Source of the DNA: Combretum micranthum
Lineage: Eukaryota > Streptophyta > Magnoliopsida > Myrtales > Combretaceae
Length of the DNA stretch: 64,000 nt
Assembly: GCA_024138025.1 (NCBI GenBank)
Contig: JAMXBD010000058.1
Span: 1,922,001 to 1,986,000, forward strand
Direction of reading: 5' to 3'
The notes under the pieces are model-generated. The model had not been told where the DNA came from. It did not search any database and saw only the letters and a program-made list of their open reading frames with translations. A program made the translations under genes and the position numbers. This document shows positions 48,353-59,445 of this stretch, one piece after another (the first letter of the stretch is position 1; the number at the start of each line of letters is the position of its first letter).

Positions 48353-51300
48353 TGTCACGCCCCAATGGGTACCCTAAACATGACAGCCCACCATACACAA
48401 TATTAAAACTTAAGAGTGATTACTTCAGTCACTTGAAAGCTTCCATATCGGTACAAGACGTACATTCACATTAAAGGGAGACAGGTGGAGTAAATGCATT
48501 TTATGATATTGGCAGTGGAACATACAAAACAACACTTCATATATTTCATTGAAATATAAAGTCTTACAACTTCTAAGGGGCATTACCCTGATAATTTCCA
48601 TAACAACATGGTCTTACTAAGATAAATAACTAAAGCTAGAAGAATTTAGAAGAAATCTAGTTTAAGACTTTAAAACAGAGTTCCTTCAAAAGCTTCCCAA
48701 AATAAATCTTCCACCCAGATGATCAAGATAGTCTCGGATGCAAAATAACGATCTTGCAATATCAAAAGTCTATTGGGGTTTAAGCATAACTAACTTAGTG
48801 AGATATTCCTTATGCAAAAGTACTCATAGTAAGCATTAAACCAAGTTCATTAAATAAGCATATGAAATACAACAACCATATGATCAAACAGTACATAGGA
48901 CTATCCGATTTTGTATGTATGATGAACCATCCATCAGTGGTTAAGGAATGATTTAAACTGGGCCCCAAACGACCTCCTTAAAAGTTTGCGTGCGTCTTGG
49001 AGTTCCAACGAACCGTACTATTAGTCCCGAGCTTTCCTTACCTAAAGCGATCAATCCGATTCGGCTACAACTTGAGACCGTGTTCCTCGAACATCCTAAA
49101 CCCTCAAGATGTAGCTAGATAGCTTACCTTTCCGGTCTCACGCTGAGGAGTAGTAGTAAAAATGCGAAATAATATTCTAAGTGATATGCATGAGCAATTT
49201 ATATATGGGGAATCAAATTCGACATTAATTTATTTAAAGCGATCAAACAATAATTGCACACAAAGCAATACATACATAGAAACAATTATCACAAATCGGG
49301 TTCTGATATACTTATCGTTCATTGATCGCACATAACAATTCACATACATAATTTCCATGATAACCCGCATGCATATCAATTTTATCTTTTCCTAACATTT
49401 AGTGCTCTATTCTACAAGCACATGCGAATACATAAACGTAAAGGAAACTCACTTGTCCATAGCGATCTTCTATGAGTCAAAGTAATCCTCGGGGAAGAGA
49501 AGATCTTAGTCCTTGACACCTAAAAAAAAGAGATACCTGAAGTGAGTATTTTATCTAAGATCTACTCAAATTCTCTAATTATATCTTATTAAATTCATGC
49601 AAATTCGCATGAATGGAAATTTCAACTTAAAATGGCCATAACTTACTCATTTTAACTCGGATTTTGCATATTATATGTCGATTTCTACCTACTCGAAAAG
49701 ATCTATCTATTTCTAAGGTTATTGTCAGAAAAGAAGTCATTTGGGTCTCAGAATAGCGACGTAAAGAATTATTGCGAAAATTCGAGATTTCAAAACTCAA
49801 GTTTTTAAATTTTTCTCCATCCAAAAATCTTTGTACCAGAAATATAGATATTTGTTAGGTTGAAAAAACCCTTTGAATATATATATATATAGACTCAAAT
49901 TATATGCATGAATTTAGTGGTGTTGTCTCAACAATAATTTTTATAAAACAATGTGTTTTAAAAGTAAAAAAATGCTAAGACTTGAAAATTTCCCTTTTAG
50001 TTTTGTTGGGAAAATTTCTTAAATTATTATAAGTGAGTATTTCCTCCATTTTTTAATATCGAGAATAATTAAATTTTCAAAAAGTAATTTTAGTCTTATT
50101 AAGATTCCTACAACTTTATTCTCAGTGGTTGAAAAATGTAGTTTTTCTAAATACTTCTTGGTTATGTGTTCTAAAGTTGTTCTAAAGTTAGATTCACTTT
50201 AAATAAATAATGTCAATGATCTTATAAGTTATTTATAATTTTTATTTCCTAAGTAAGGCTTATCCTTAGAAAGGTTATTATTTGACAATTTTTTAAAACT
50301 TATCTAAACCGTAGTATGTTGATGAAAGCTTTATATATGAGTTTAAGTAAACTTTTGTTAAACAAAGAATTAAGTTTAAAGAAACTTTTTTATTTTATTG
50401 GTTTGAAAAGAGAGTTTGTGATGATTTTATTTTATCTATTCATTGATGAAATCCCATATAGTATTATTATTAAAACTTGAGCTAAACTTATCTAACTTTA
50501 GAAAATATTTGTTAAGACAAAACTTTAAGTTTTTATGGAAAAATCATTTCCTATGTGACAAAATTTATTTTTAAAGAGAGTTCCTATTTTTATTATTTAA
50601 GAAAACTCCTTTTCATTATGGTTGAGACAATATCAACATGTTCATGCATGAATGAGAATATGTAACTGTGAGAAATATAATATTATTAAATAATAAGATA
50701 TATAAAAGAATAAATAAAAACATAATAATAAGATCAAGTATTGGGAACCTTAGCTTCATTAAGATATTCCGGGACTAAGAATAGACTAGTCCCAAAAAGA
50801 AAAGAAAAGAAAAGAAAAGAAAAGAAAAGAAAGAAAATTGTTTTGACTTGATGAGGACAAGTCTAGGACTAAAAAGACTAGTCTTAATAATAGCATGAAA
50901 TAAATAAATAAATTGCAAAGCATGAAAATAAATAAATAACAAGTGAGCTCATATACTTTAAATAAATATATATACATAATATACATAATACTATGTAGAA
51001 GTTAGATTAGAGCAAATAATAATAACAATAATAACAATATCATAACAACAATAATAACATAATGGAAAATATGAACATGAACAAAAACAGAACATGAACA
51101 TATTGTTGCTTCTTTAACTCTCATGAGTCTAAGAAATATACACTAAGCTCATGCTAAGTTGTATGAACATGATGAGTATGTGAAATAAACTTTACCTAAG
51201 GTTATGTATTTGTTGAAGAGGAAAATAATGGGTTGTAGTATTATGCATGAAATGGTTTTTATAGAGAGAAGAGAGAACTTAGGAGAGAATTTGAAAGAGT

Positions 51301-52067
51301 GTTTGTGGAGTAATTTTGGTAAAGTTTTAGTAGGAAATGAATTGTGTGAAATAATGAAGGAGGAAGGGGGTTATAGAGTTTTAGAGTGGAAATTAGATGT
51401 AATTAAATAAATTGAAAAAAGAAAATAAATTGAGAGAGATAGGAGAGAGAGAGTGGACGACAACCTTGGAGAGAGGGGAGAAAAATTGATTAAATTTGTT
51501 GTTTTGTAATAAAAAGAAGTAATATGTAAAATGTGATGTGATTAAAGTTGTGAGGGGAAGGTAAATTGTATGGTATAGATATGGTAGTATGTAAGAATAG
51601 AATATAAGAAAAAGTAGAGGTAGAGAAGTAGTAAGTATTATGAATAGCAAACTAGACAACTAAAATACCGGTAGTAAAGAAAATAGCATAAACAGCCTAT
51701 ATTTGATATTTTTAGTTACCGAAAAACTCTAAAATTGATATTTTGAAAACCTTATATTTTTACGAGTCTATTGGTGTTGTTGGAATATTTTCACTATCCA
51801 GTGTACTGGGACACGGGTTTTGAAAACTAAACCTGTTTGAATCCAAAAAACACTAGAAAATTGCAAATCTGATATTTTTAAGCTTTCCTATATTATTACG
51901 AACTATATTCCATAATTATCTTAATTTTGTTGTCTAGGGTTTAAGAACACGGGATTACTGGATCTAGATTCACTAGACTAATCATAGAATTATGTTAACT
52001 TTAGGGTTTCGGTTTGACTTTCAGTTCTAGGGTTTACTTATATTACCGAAAAATCGAGGGGCTTACA
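48353..52067 (-). repeat. Solo LTR F, minus strand (3715 bp)
   Basis: On the plus strand it runs from TGTCACGCCCC to CGAGGGGCTTACA. It carries the conserved block at 49619-49691, one copy of the duplicated motif near 50736-50790 and an AAAAG repeat. The TATA region near 51367 is damaged compared with C and D. Flanking bases TTTGA and TTTAT do not give a clean duplication, so one end may be eroded. Confidence 0.8.
50794..50838 (+). repeat. (AAAAG)n pentanucleotide repeat in LTR F
   Basis: About 40 bases of AAAAG units. A shorter version is at 39101-39123 in LTR C. Confidence 0.9.
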
Positions 52068-52315
52068 TTTATACCTAAACATTCCTACTATGATTAACAA
52101 ACATTTTAATCAGCTTAAACTAGTATAGTTATAATCCCGGTCGAGCATTGGGAACCCTAGCTTCATCAAGGCGACCCGATTAAGTATTGAGAGCCTTAGC
52201 TTTATCAAGACATCCCGGGATTAAGAATAAACTAGTCCTAAAGAAAAAGAAAGAGAAAAAAAAAAGAAAAGAGAAAGCAATAATAAAAGAAATAATAAAA
52301 GCAAGTTAGAGAGTT
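52068..52315 (-). repeat. LTR fragment I, minus strand
   Basis: Contains two adjacent copies of the motif found in the other LTRs (CCTAGCTTCATCAAGG and CTTAGCTTTATCAAGA at 52150-52220), then CCCGGGATTAAGAA. It is a piece of an older LTR interrupted by G. Confidence 0.6.
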
Positions 52316-52819
52316 TGTCATGCCCCAACAGGTACCCTAAATGTGATAGCCCGTCGTACGCAATATTAAAACTTAAGAATGACTACCTCAGTCACTCGAA
52401 AGCTTCCATATTGGTACAAGGCGTACATTCACATTAAAGGGAGAACGGTGAAGTAATGCATTTTAAGATATTGGCAGCGGAGCATGCAAAATAACACTTC
52501 GTATATTTCATTGAAATAAAAAATCTTATAACTTCTAAGGGGCATTCCCCTGATAATAACAACATGGTCATATTAAAGCTAGAAGATTTTAGAAGAAACC
52601 TACTCTAAGACTTCAAAGAAGAATTCCTCCAAAAGCTTCCCAAAATAAGGATTCTACTTGGGTGATCAAGATAGTCTCGGGTGCAAAATGATAATCCTGC
52701 AATATCAAAAGTCTATAGAGGTATAAGCATAACTTGCTTAGTGAGATATTCCTTACGCAAAAGTACTCGTAACAAGCAATCAACCAAGTTTATTAATTAA
52801 GCATATGAAATGCAACAAC
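52316..52819 (-). repeat. LTR G, minus strand, terminal part
   Basis: Begins TGTCATGCCCC and follows the first 500 bases of LTR F closely (TTCCATATTGGTACAAGGCG, GGGGCATTCCCCTGATAA). It is interrupted at 52819 by LTR H; the rest should lie right of the window or be lost. Confidence 0.78.
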
Positions 52820-53017
52820 TGTCACGCCCCAAAGGAATTCCCTAAACGTGGCAGCCCGCCACATATAATATCAAGGCTTAAGAATGACTACCTTAGTCAT
52901 GCGAAAGCCTTAGTATTATATGTAAGGCGTCTAGCACGGTAATAGGAGACGCTTTTGGGAAGCATAGTTTAAGCAAGTAAAAATGAACATACAAGAATCC
53001 AGAAATAAAACATATTA
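52820..53017 (-). repeat. LTR H, first segment, minus strand
   Basis: Begins TGTCACGCCCC. It is interrupted after 53017 by the composite element and resumes at 56965. Confidence 0.85.
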
Positions 53018-53653
53018 TGATGCGAGAACCTTCGCAATCACGCGTGAGAACCCTTTTGGATATTATGAACCCTCAGCACAGTAATACGAAAACCCACGAA
53101 TTCTATCGGTAATCAATCCCTAAGATGGATTAGAAATAGGTTTGTCTTAGTGTTTGATCTAAATAGATAGAACAAGGTCAGCCCTATCTCCGAAACACTC
53201 CACAAAGAAGGCGATCAAGATCTCCTTTGAATGTTCCTTTAGCATGTATTCTAAATCAAGAACATAAAGAATTCAAGCAAAAGCTTTGGTTTTTCATTCA
53301 ACAATAATCTCTCTTCTTTCTCCATACAAAGCCATATTATATACAAATGAAGAATAAACTGAAAAAGCCTAAAACAGTTACGTGCATTAAAGCACGCCTA
53401 AAACAGTTACACTATTTTGAAAAACACTTTAAACCTAAAACAGTTACAATATTTTGAAATATACTATTTAACTTGAAACATTTAAACTATTAATGAACAA
53501 TAAATATCCCTAAAAATCCTTTAATCTCTTGTATCCCAAACTTTAACTTGTGATTTAATGATCATAACTCCCGTCAACAAGCCTTCTTTTCCTTTAACTG
53601 GATTATTGATCTTGAACTTGATGGGCTCAATTGATGATGCTATATGGATCACA
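53018..53653 (-). repeat. LTR Y (636 bp), minus strand, left end of composite
   Basis: Read on the minus strand it begins TGTGATCCATATAGC right after a polypurine tract and ends GGTTCTCGCATCA next to the TATTA duplication. It has a TATA-like TGTATATAATATGG near 53330-53345 and three upstream TAACTGTTTTAGG repeats. No second Y LTR is present. Confidence 0.78.
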
Positions 53654-55107
53654 TCATTCCCCCTTTCCTCAAGAAGATTCGTCCTCGAATCTAAAGGATA
53701 AAGAATCTGCAAGCTATGATCTATATCAAGTAATAACTTTGGCATCTTCAAATGAATGAACACCTGCAAAAACAAGTTAGAGATAAAAAGACAATAAATT
53801 CCCTCACAAGTGTGTTTATATCCTTTCAATACTCTCGTGTATCGCTCACACTCATGTTTAACATGTGTATCTCTCTTCACATAAGGATTATCATATGGAG
53901 CACAAAACACCCATCTCTTAACATAGTTCCAGTGAACACCATACAAGTAAGTCACATCCATCACATAATCACAAGATGCTTCACTCTTCATAGCAATTCC
54001 TGAATCATTCACACTTGAAAACAACCGCCTCACCTCCCACTTGTAGGCCATCTCCTGCACAACTATAGTACCACCAACCAAAAGAACACTCCTCCAATAC
54101 ATGAATCCATCATAAATACTCCAATGAATCCCAACGCAGATAACATATGATCTCATAGGCATAATACAATCATGGTAATCAACTCCTCCTCCCAATCCCA
54201 TCAACAGATTAGAATACAACAAATTAAATGATGGAATAAGGATATAGAAATACCGGTGTCTGTCATTAGCTCCTGGAGTTCGGGGAAGTGGCTCTAATGC
54301 TAGCATACAAGAATCAACACACGACTCCTCCACAAGAAAACTATGGCTATTCTCAGCAACAACCATCTCCTCCTTATCAACATCACCTATACTCTCCTCT
54401 ACAAGGCTACTATTCTTACCATGTGTACCATCTGCTTGCTTCTTTTGATCACTCATTGGAATCTTTGCACGGATATCATTACTAGCTCTTTCAATCTCAT
54501 AACCCTGATGAGTGTGAGTCACTACTGAAGAAGTTATTACTGTATCCCCAATTGATAGAGATATCTCAGCCCACAAAGCAGCTTGGATAGTTTCCTTTAA
54601 GGTCATGTAGCTATTACACCCAATACGTTTGACAATATCAGAATTTAATCCCCTCTTGAACCTAAGAATAAGGCGCCTAGGTGATTCATCCAACTCACAA
54701 CGTCTGACGATTGTTTCAAACTCTTGTGCATATTCCTTAACTTTCATACTCCCCTGCATTAACAATAACAATTTTTCATATAGTTGATCTTGATAATATG
54801 GTGGCACGAGTTTTTCTCGCAAAACCCCTTTCATGTAATCCCATGAAACTCTATCACCATACCCATTTATCTTCATCCTCATTAGATGAGCTTTCCAGAA
54901 AATGCCGACCCGACCAACTAACTTCTTACCAATGATTGCCCCCAAACGAAGGCTAGAATATGGAAAATCATCAATAATATAATTCACATCCAATTCCCAA
55001 TCTATATAATCCCCTGGCAGATCACTATCAAACTCAGGCAAGTCACACTCAATTTCATCCAGTGCACAGTCTATCAAATAAGCTTCATGATTATATCTAT
55101 AACCCAT
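53521..55107 (-). CDS. gag: Intact gag-like ORF of a non-autonomous LTR element, 528 residues
   Basis: The ATG at 55105-55107 lies about 360 bases downstream of the PBS on the same strand. Residues about 35-180 match the retrotransposon gag capsid domain: DYIDWELDVNYIIDDF, IFWKAHL, a stretch through LREKLVPPYYQDQLY, LLLMQGSMKVKEYAQEFE, and LILRFKRGLNSDIV. There is no CCHC zinc knuckle, protease, RT or integrase. Residues about 270-470 resemble no enzyme I know. The last ~44 residues are read through the polypurine tract into LTR Y, so the C terminus is probably not selected. Particle assembly with another element's enzymes is the likely role, as in gag-only non-autonomous elements. The frame is uninterrupted, unlike element 1. 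Whether it is translated to its end is unknown. Confidence 0.75.
   Translation of the reverse strand: MGYRYNHEAYLIDCALDEIECDLPEFDSDLPGDYIDWELDVNYIIDDFPYSSLRLGAIIGKKLVGRVGIFWKAHLMRMKINGYGDRVSWDYMKGVLREKLVPPYYQDQLYEKLLLLMQGSMKVKEYAQEFETIVRRCELDESPRRLILRFKRGLNSDIVKRIGCNSYMTLKETIQAALWAEISLSIGDTVITSSVVTHTHQGYEIERASNDIRAKIPMSDQKKQADGTHGKNSSLVEESIGDVDKEEMVVAENSHSFLVEESCVDSCMLALEPLPRTPGANDRHRYFYILIPSFNLLYSNLLMGLGGGVDYHDCIMPMRSYVICVGIHWSIYDGFMYWRSVLLVGGTIVVQEMAYKWEVRRLFSSVNDSGIAMKSEASCDYVMDVTYLYGVHWNYVKRWVFCAPYDNPYVKRDTHVKHECERYTRVLKGYKHTCEGIYCLFISNLFLQVFIHLKMPKLLLDIDHSLQILYPLDSRTNLLEERGNDVIHIASSIEPIKFKINNPVKGKEGLLTGVMIIKSQVKVWDTRD
53654..53670 (-). other. Polypurine tract next to LTR Y
   Basis: On the minus strand GAGGAAAGGGGGAATGA directly precedes TGTGATCC. 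It closely resembles the forward tract before LTR X at 56390-56406. Confidence 0.8.
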
Positions 55108-55467
55108 AATTCAAGACTAAGATGATATGAGTGATACAATTGGAAATTTTCTCTCTCCCTCTTTTTTTTTTATAATTTCTAATTTTTTTTTAACTCAATT
55201 CACAAACTTGAAGATTTCAAAACCCTAACTTGTGTTTCCCTATAGATCTGAATAGATCACACCCAAAAAGAGATCAAAGAACAAATTTTTATGATGTAAT
55301 ATGAATAAAGGTGCAAACTTTTTGTTCTCACAAGAATCAAGATGTGAGCTTTATGATCTAAAAGAAATAAAGATGTAATCTTTTTGATTGATTTTTTTTT
55401 TTGAATTTGAATTCAAAGAAAACAAAAGATAGATAAAAAGAAGGATATAACCTGATCTAGAGCCAAA

Positions 55468-55479
55468 GCTCTGATACCA
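55468..55479 (-). other. Primer binding site, initiator-Met tRNA
   Basis: On the minus strand TGGTATCAGAGC lies two bases inside the end of LTR X (55482). This establishes the minus-strand LTR X as a 5' LTR. Confidence 0.92.
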
Positions 55480-55481
55480 AA

Positions 55482-55957
55482 TGATAAGAATCCAAGGGGT
55501 TAACAATTTTTTTCAGAATCTTTTTGGGTTTTCTGATTTTAAAGGAAAACAGAAATAATGATATGGATGATATATTAGTCGATAGGTGCCACGACTAACA
55601 AAAATCAAACTGGTTTGTGAATGGAATCACAAATCGATAAACTCACGATTTGTAAAAACTCTCACGAATTGCTAAAGGAATATAAAAATTCAATCAGCAA
55701 GAAGAATAAAGAAAATTATAATTCTCAATATTCATAACATGTATTGACAATCCTGTCAATTACAAGAGATAACTCTCTCACATGAACTCACCAAAATAGA
55801 AAAACCCCCTAAAACCTTCTAACCAAGGCTTAATATATAGCCTTTTACATACAAAGAAATTAAAGATATGTAACTGACAAAAATAAGTAACTGATTGTAA
55901 CTGATAAAGAAATTAAAAATGACAATTAACTGAAAAATTAGCTTTTATGCGTTCACA
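55482..55957 (-). repeat. LTR X, minus-strand copy (476 bp)
   Basis: On the minus strand it runs from TGTGAACGCATAAAAGC to GGATTCTTATCA. It is nearly identical to the reverse complement of 56407-56964 except for a shortfall of about 82 bp, explained by fewer copies of the CAGTTAC-bearing repeat. Confidence 0.92.
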
Positions 55958-56243
55958 TCCAAGGCCATATAGCCTTCGATGGTTGACTTCTCCAGATGTG
56001 ATACATATTCATAAACAGGCACAAGTTACTTTTGCAATAGGAGATTATGAAGATACAATAACATGTGATGTAGCTCCTATGGATTGTGCACAGATATTGC
56101 TGGGTAGACCATGGCAATATGATAGGCGAGTTATCTATGATGGATATAAGAACACCTACAAGATTCATAAAGATGGACAGATATTCTTAATGCTTCAAAT
56201 GACTTTGGCTGAAGTTCAACAGGAGAGATATGAAAATGTTTGA
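55958..56243 (+). pseudogene. Retropepsin fragment next to inverted LTR X
   Basis: The plus-strand frame continues to a stop at 56243. HPRPYSLRWL, a beta-rich middle with CDVAPMDCAQILLGRPW, and YDRRVIYDGYKNTYKI match the protease region of Ty3/Gypsy pol. The N-terminal half with the DTG active site is absent. The fragment starts exactly at the edge of the minus-strand LTR X; the ATG upstream (55947) lies in the LTR and is not a real start. RT, RNase H and integrase are missing; only about 160 bases separate it from the polypurine tract. Confidence 0.78.
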
Positions 56244-56389
56244 GCTAAAGGTCAAAGGAGTTTATTTTTGTATCCTTGCAGGTCTTCCAAGAAAAGAAAG
56301 AAGTCGCCTCAAAAGTTTCAAGAGATTCAACATGTTCCACATGATGTTCCATCTAGATTAAATGCCAAGATTCGAGGTCGAATCTTTTC

Positions 56390-56406
56390 CAAGAAGGGGA
56401 GAATGA
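56390..56406 (+). other. Polypurine tract next to forward LTR X
   Basis: AAGAAGGGGAGAATGA precedes TGTGAACGC at 56407. The upstream ATTCGAGGTCGAATCTT resembles the same place before LTR Y on the other strand. Confidence 0.88.
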
Positions 56407-56964
56407 TGTGAACGCATAAAAGCTAATTTTTCAGTTAATTGTCATTTTTAATTTTTTTGTCAGTTACAGTCAGTTACTTATTTTTGTCAGTTACATGTCT
56501 TTAATTTCTTTGTCAGTTATATGTCTTTAATTTCTTTGTCAGTTACAATCAGTTACTTATTTTTGTCAGTTACATATCTTTAATTTCTTTGTATGTAAAA
56601 GGCTATATATTAAGCCTTGGTTAGAAGGTTTAGGGGGTTTTTCTATTTTGGTGAGTTCATGTGAGAGAGTTATCTCTTGTAATTGACAGGATTGTCAATA
56701 CATGTTATGAATATTGAGAATTATATTTTTCTTTATTCTTCTTGCTGATTGAATTTTTATATTCCTTTAGCAATTCGTGAGAGTTTTTACAAATCGTGAG
56801 TTATATCGATTTGTGATTCCATTCACAAACCAGTTTGATTTTTGTTAGTCGTGGCACCTATCGACTAATAATATCATCCATATCATTTATTTTTGTTTTC
56901 CTTTAAAATCAGAAAACCCAAAAAGATTCTGAAAAAAATTGTTAACCCCCTTGGATTCTTATCA
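56407..56964 (+). repeat. LTR X, forward copy (558 bp), right end of composite
   Basis: From TGTGAACGC to CTTATCA, followed by the TATTA duplication. TATA-like CTATATATTA is at 56603-56612. The U3 part has an expanded repeat with CAGTTA motifs. Confidence 0.93.
56432..56572 (+). promoter_or_regulatory. Array of eight CAGTTA (MYB-like) motifs in LTR X
   Basis: CAGTTA occurs at 56432, 56461, 56471, 56488, 56514, 56540, 56550 and 56567, all in the 180 bases before the TATA box. CNGTTR is a known plant MYB-binding core. The minus-strand LTR X has four such motifs, and LTR Y three (as TAACTG). Binding is not shown by the sequence. Confidence 0.55.
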
Positions 56965-59445
56965 TATTATATCATTAATAACCAAAGGTCTATTAAATGA
57001 TTTCTTAGGGCATACCCGTGCTAATCCCAAGGATCATGATAATCTTTACAACATCCAAAATACTACATTAAAGATTTCAAAGAAATTCTAATCTAAGTCT
57101 TCAAGCAATTTCCTCCAAAAGCTTCAATATATAAAACTTACACGGATACGGGGAGGCCTCGGGCACAAAAATAGGTGTTCCTGAGAATACAAATATCTAT
57201 AGGGGTGTAAGCTTATGGGCTTAGTGCCCAAAATCAACCAAGTTTATTATTCAAACATATGGAATGCAACAACCACGTGAGCATACAAACATATGACTTT
57301 CCGGGAATCATATGTTGAATGAATTACGCCCTTCATTCGGGGTTGGGTATTCAGGCTAATTACAGCCACAACTTTTAAAAACACTTTTATAGATCTTACC
57401 GGCTCCTATACGCCATCAAAAACTTATAGTTATTATAGGCTCCTACTAGCCACCAATTTGTAGTTTTTACCGGCTCTTACTCGCCACTTACATGATATAC
57501 CAATTCTGCCTACCACCACTATTATACACTTGTCCCACCAATTGTATAGTAGTGAATGAAATGTGACTCAACATATGAAGTGCATGACTAATTTCTTAAT
57601 TAAAGTCTAGTAGTTACATTTAACTTCTTTCAACTGATCAACCAATTTCAAACACTTCAAGATATTAATGCACATACAACTTTATTACAAACAAATTGAG
57701 TTTCCATATACTTAGTATTCTTTCAACATATTATCATACACTTCCTTTTGATTTTGCTAAATTCTAGTGCAACTAATCTTGCAAGCACAATCAAGAGTAT
57801 CAAAAATAACGGGGAGTAAACTCACTCGGCCATGATGACACCTTTCTTGAAATGGATGAGTCGTTCGGGATTTCCACTAATCGTAGTAATTTTCGGGATA
57901 CGAACAATCCTCCTCGAGATTATCTAATCAAGAAGAATACCCAAAATGAGTATTTCATGAAGTTTCTCTTCTTGAAGATTCTAAACTTTTCTTAAAATCG
58001 CGGTAAAATCGTATAAGAGGAAATTCCAACTTAAAATGGCCATAACTTGCTCATTTTAACTTGGAATTTCGCGTATAATATATCATTTTCTATCTACTCG
58101 AAAAGATCTACGCATTTCCAAGCTTATTTTGGTAAAACTAAGTCGTTTGGGTCCCAAAAAGCAGCGACCAGATTTGCCACGAATTTGCAAAAAACTTGTT
58201 TTTCCTTCTTTTACATAATGCTTATTTGAAGAGATGAATATTTCAAGTATTTTTGTAAACTTTTTGGAATATATATACATATATGTATTGACTCATAACA
58301 ATTGGATGAAGTAAATGAAGTTGTCTCAACTTATGAAAAAGTAAAGTTTAAAAGATGTTGAACTTGAGATTTATTGGAATATTCATTTTACTTTTGAAAA
58401 GATCTTGAGTTATTTGAGATGAACATTCCTTTTTCTAAATTTAATCTCTTGTGATTACTTTAAATTCCTAAGGAGTGGTTTTATTTTCTAAACTTAGATT
58501 CCAACAACTTTTAAAAGTAATAAAATGATATTTTTGTTTTTCGTAATGATTCCAAAAGAATTTCTAATTCTTGATGAAAGATAAGTTTTCATAAAACCTT
58601 TTGTTTATTTAAGAAAAATCATTTTCAAGCATGTTCATGAGTTTTTAAGAAATCCATTTTCCATATTTATTTAAAAAGAACCTTTAGTTTAAGAAAACAC
58701 TTCCTCATTTTTTTTTGTTGAGACAAAAACATTATGTTCATGCATGAATATGAGTCATAAACTATAGAAATAAAAGGAACATAATAACTTGAAAGGTTAA
58801 GTAAATAAGAAAGTAAATCAAGTATTGAGACCTTAGCTTCATCAAGGTACCCCGGGACTAAGAAAACACTAGTCCCGAAAAAAAAAGAAAAGAAAAGGAA
58901 TTGTTTTGACTTGATGAGAACAAGTCTAAGACTAGAATGACTAGTCTTAAAACAACTTGAAATTAAATAAATTGCAATGAAGTAAATAAATTGCAAGCCA
59001 TTGAGCTTATATGCTCAAAATAATATATATAGCTATATAGATATTTAGATAGTTATGAACATAAAGGAAATATAAAGAAACATAAAGGAACATAAAGGAA
59101 TTGATATTCTGAACAAAAACAAAGTATGAACCTATTGTTGCTTTCTTAACCTTCATGGTTTTAGAAAACACACACTAAATTCATACTAAGTAGATGAACA
59201 TAGGAATTTCTTGAAGGCATGTTACTTAAAAGAAAGAAGAAGAGAGGAACATCTTGGAGAGAATTCTTGAGAGATTTTGAGAGAGTAACTTTAGTGAAGA
59301 AGTGGTGTGAAAGAAGTGAAGGTATGAGGGGGTATTTATAGGAAAATGTGGGAGATAATTTGTATTAATTAAATAAATGAAAAATAAAACAAATTGAGGG
59401 ATTTTTGGAGGGGGGGGGGGGGGGGGCGCTACTTTCATGCATAGA
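56965..59445 (-). repeat. LTR H, second segment, minus strand
   Basis: Resumes LTR H right of the composite element (the first five bases are the TATTA duplication). It carries the conserved block at 58021-58097, one copy of the duplicated motif at about 58825-58860, and a reverse TATA box (GGTATTTATAGG at about 59330). It ends at a G-run and is cut at 59445 by the younger element. The remaining part is off the right edge. Confidence 0.85.
59410..59426 (+). repeat. Poly(G) run, 17 bases
   Basis: Lies in LTR H, 20 bases before the insertion at 59446. Related LTRs have a short G-rich segment here (GGGAGGCC-like), so the run length may be a true expansion or an assembly artefact. Confidence 0.85.

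Larger units (their letters stand above)
53018..56964. mobile_element. Inverted composite LTR element with TATTA duplications (3947 bp)
   Basis: Perfect 5-bp duplications TATTA (53013-53017 and 56965-56969) flank it, and LTR H reads continuously when it is removed. On the plus strand the order is: LTR Y (reversed), polypurine tract (reversed), gag-like ORF (reversed), PBS (reversed), LTR X (reversed), then a forward protease fragment, a forward polypurine tract and a forward LTR X. Both outer ends are therefore LTR 3' ends, TGATGCGAG at left and CTTATCA at right. X and Y share the polypurine-tract and TGTGA start context but otherwise differ. A normal LTR element has directly repeated LTRs of one kind. 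The arrangement matches what joining a U3 LTR end to an internal site of a related cDNA would give; the mechanism is inference. Confidence 0.82.
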
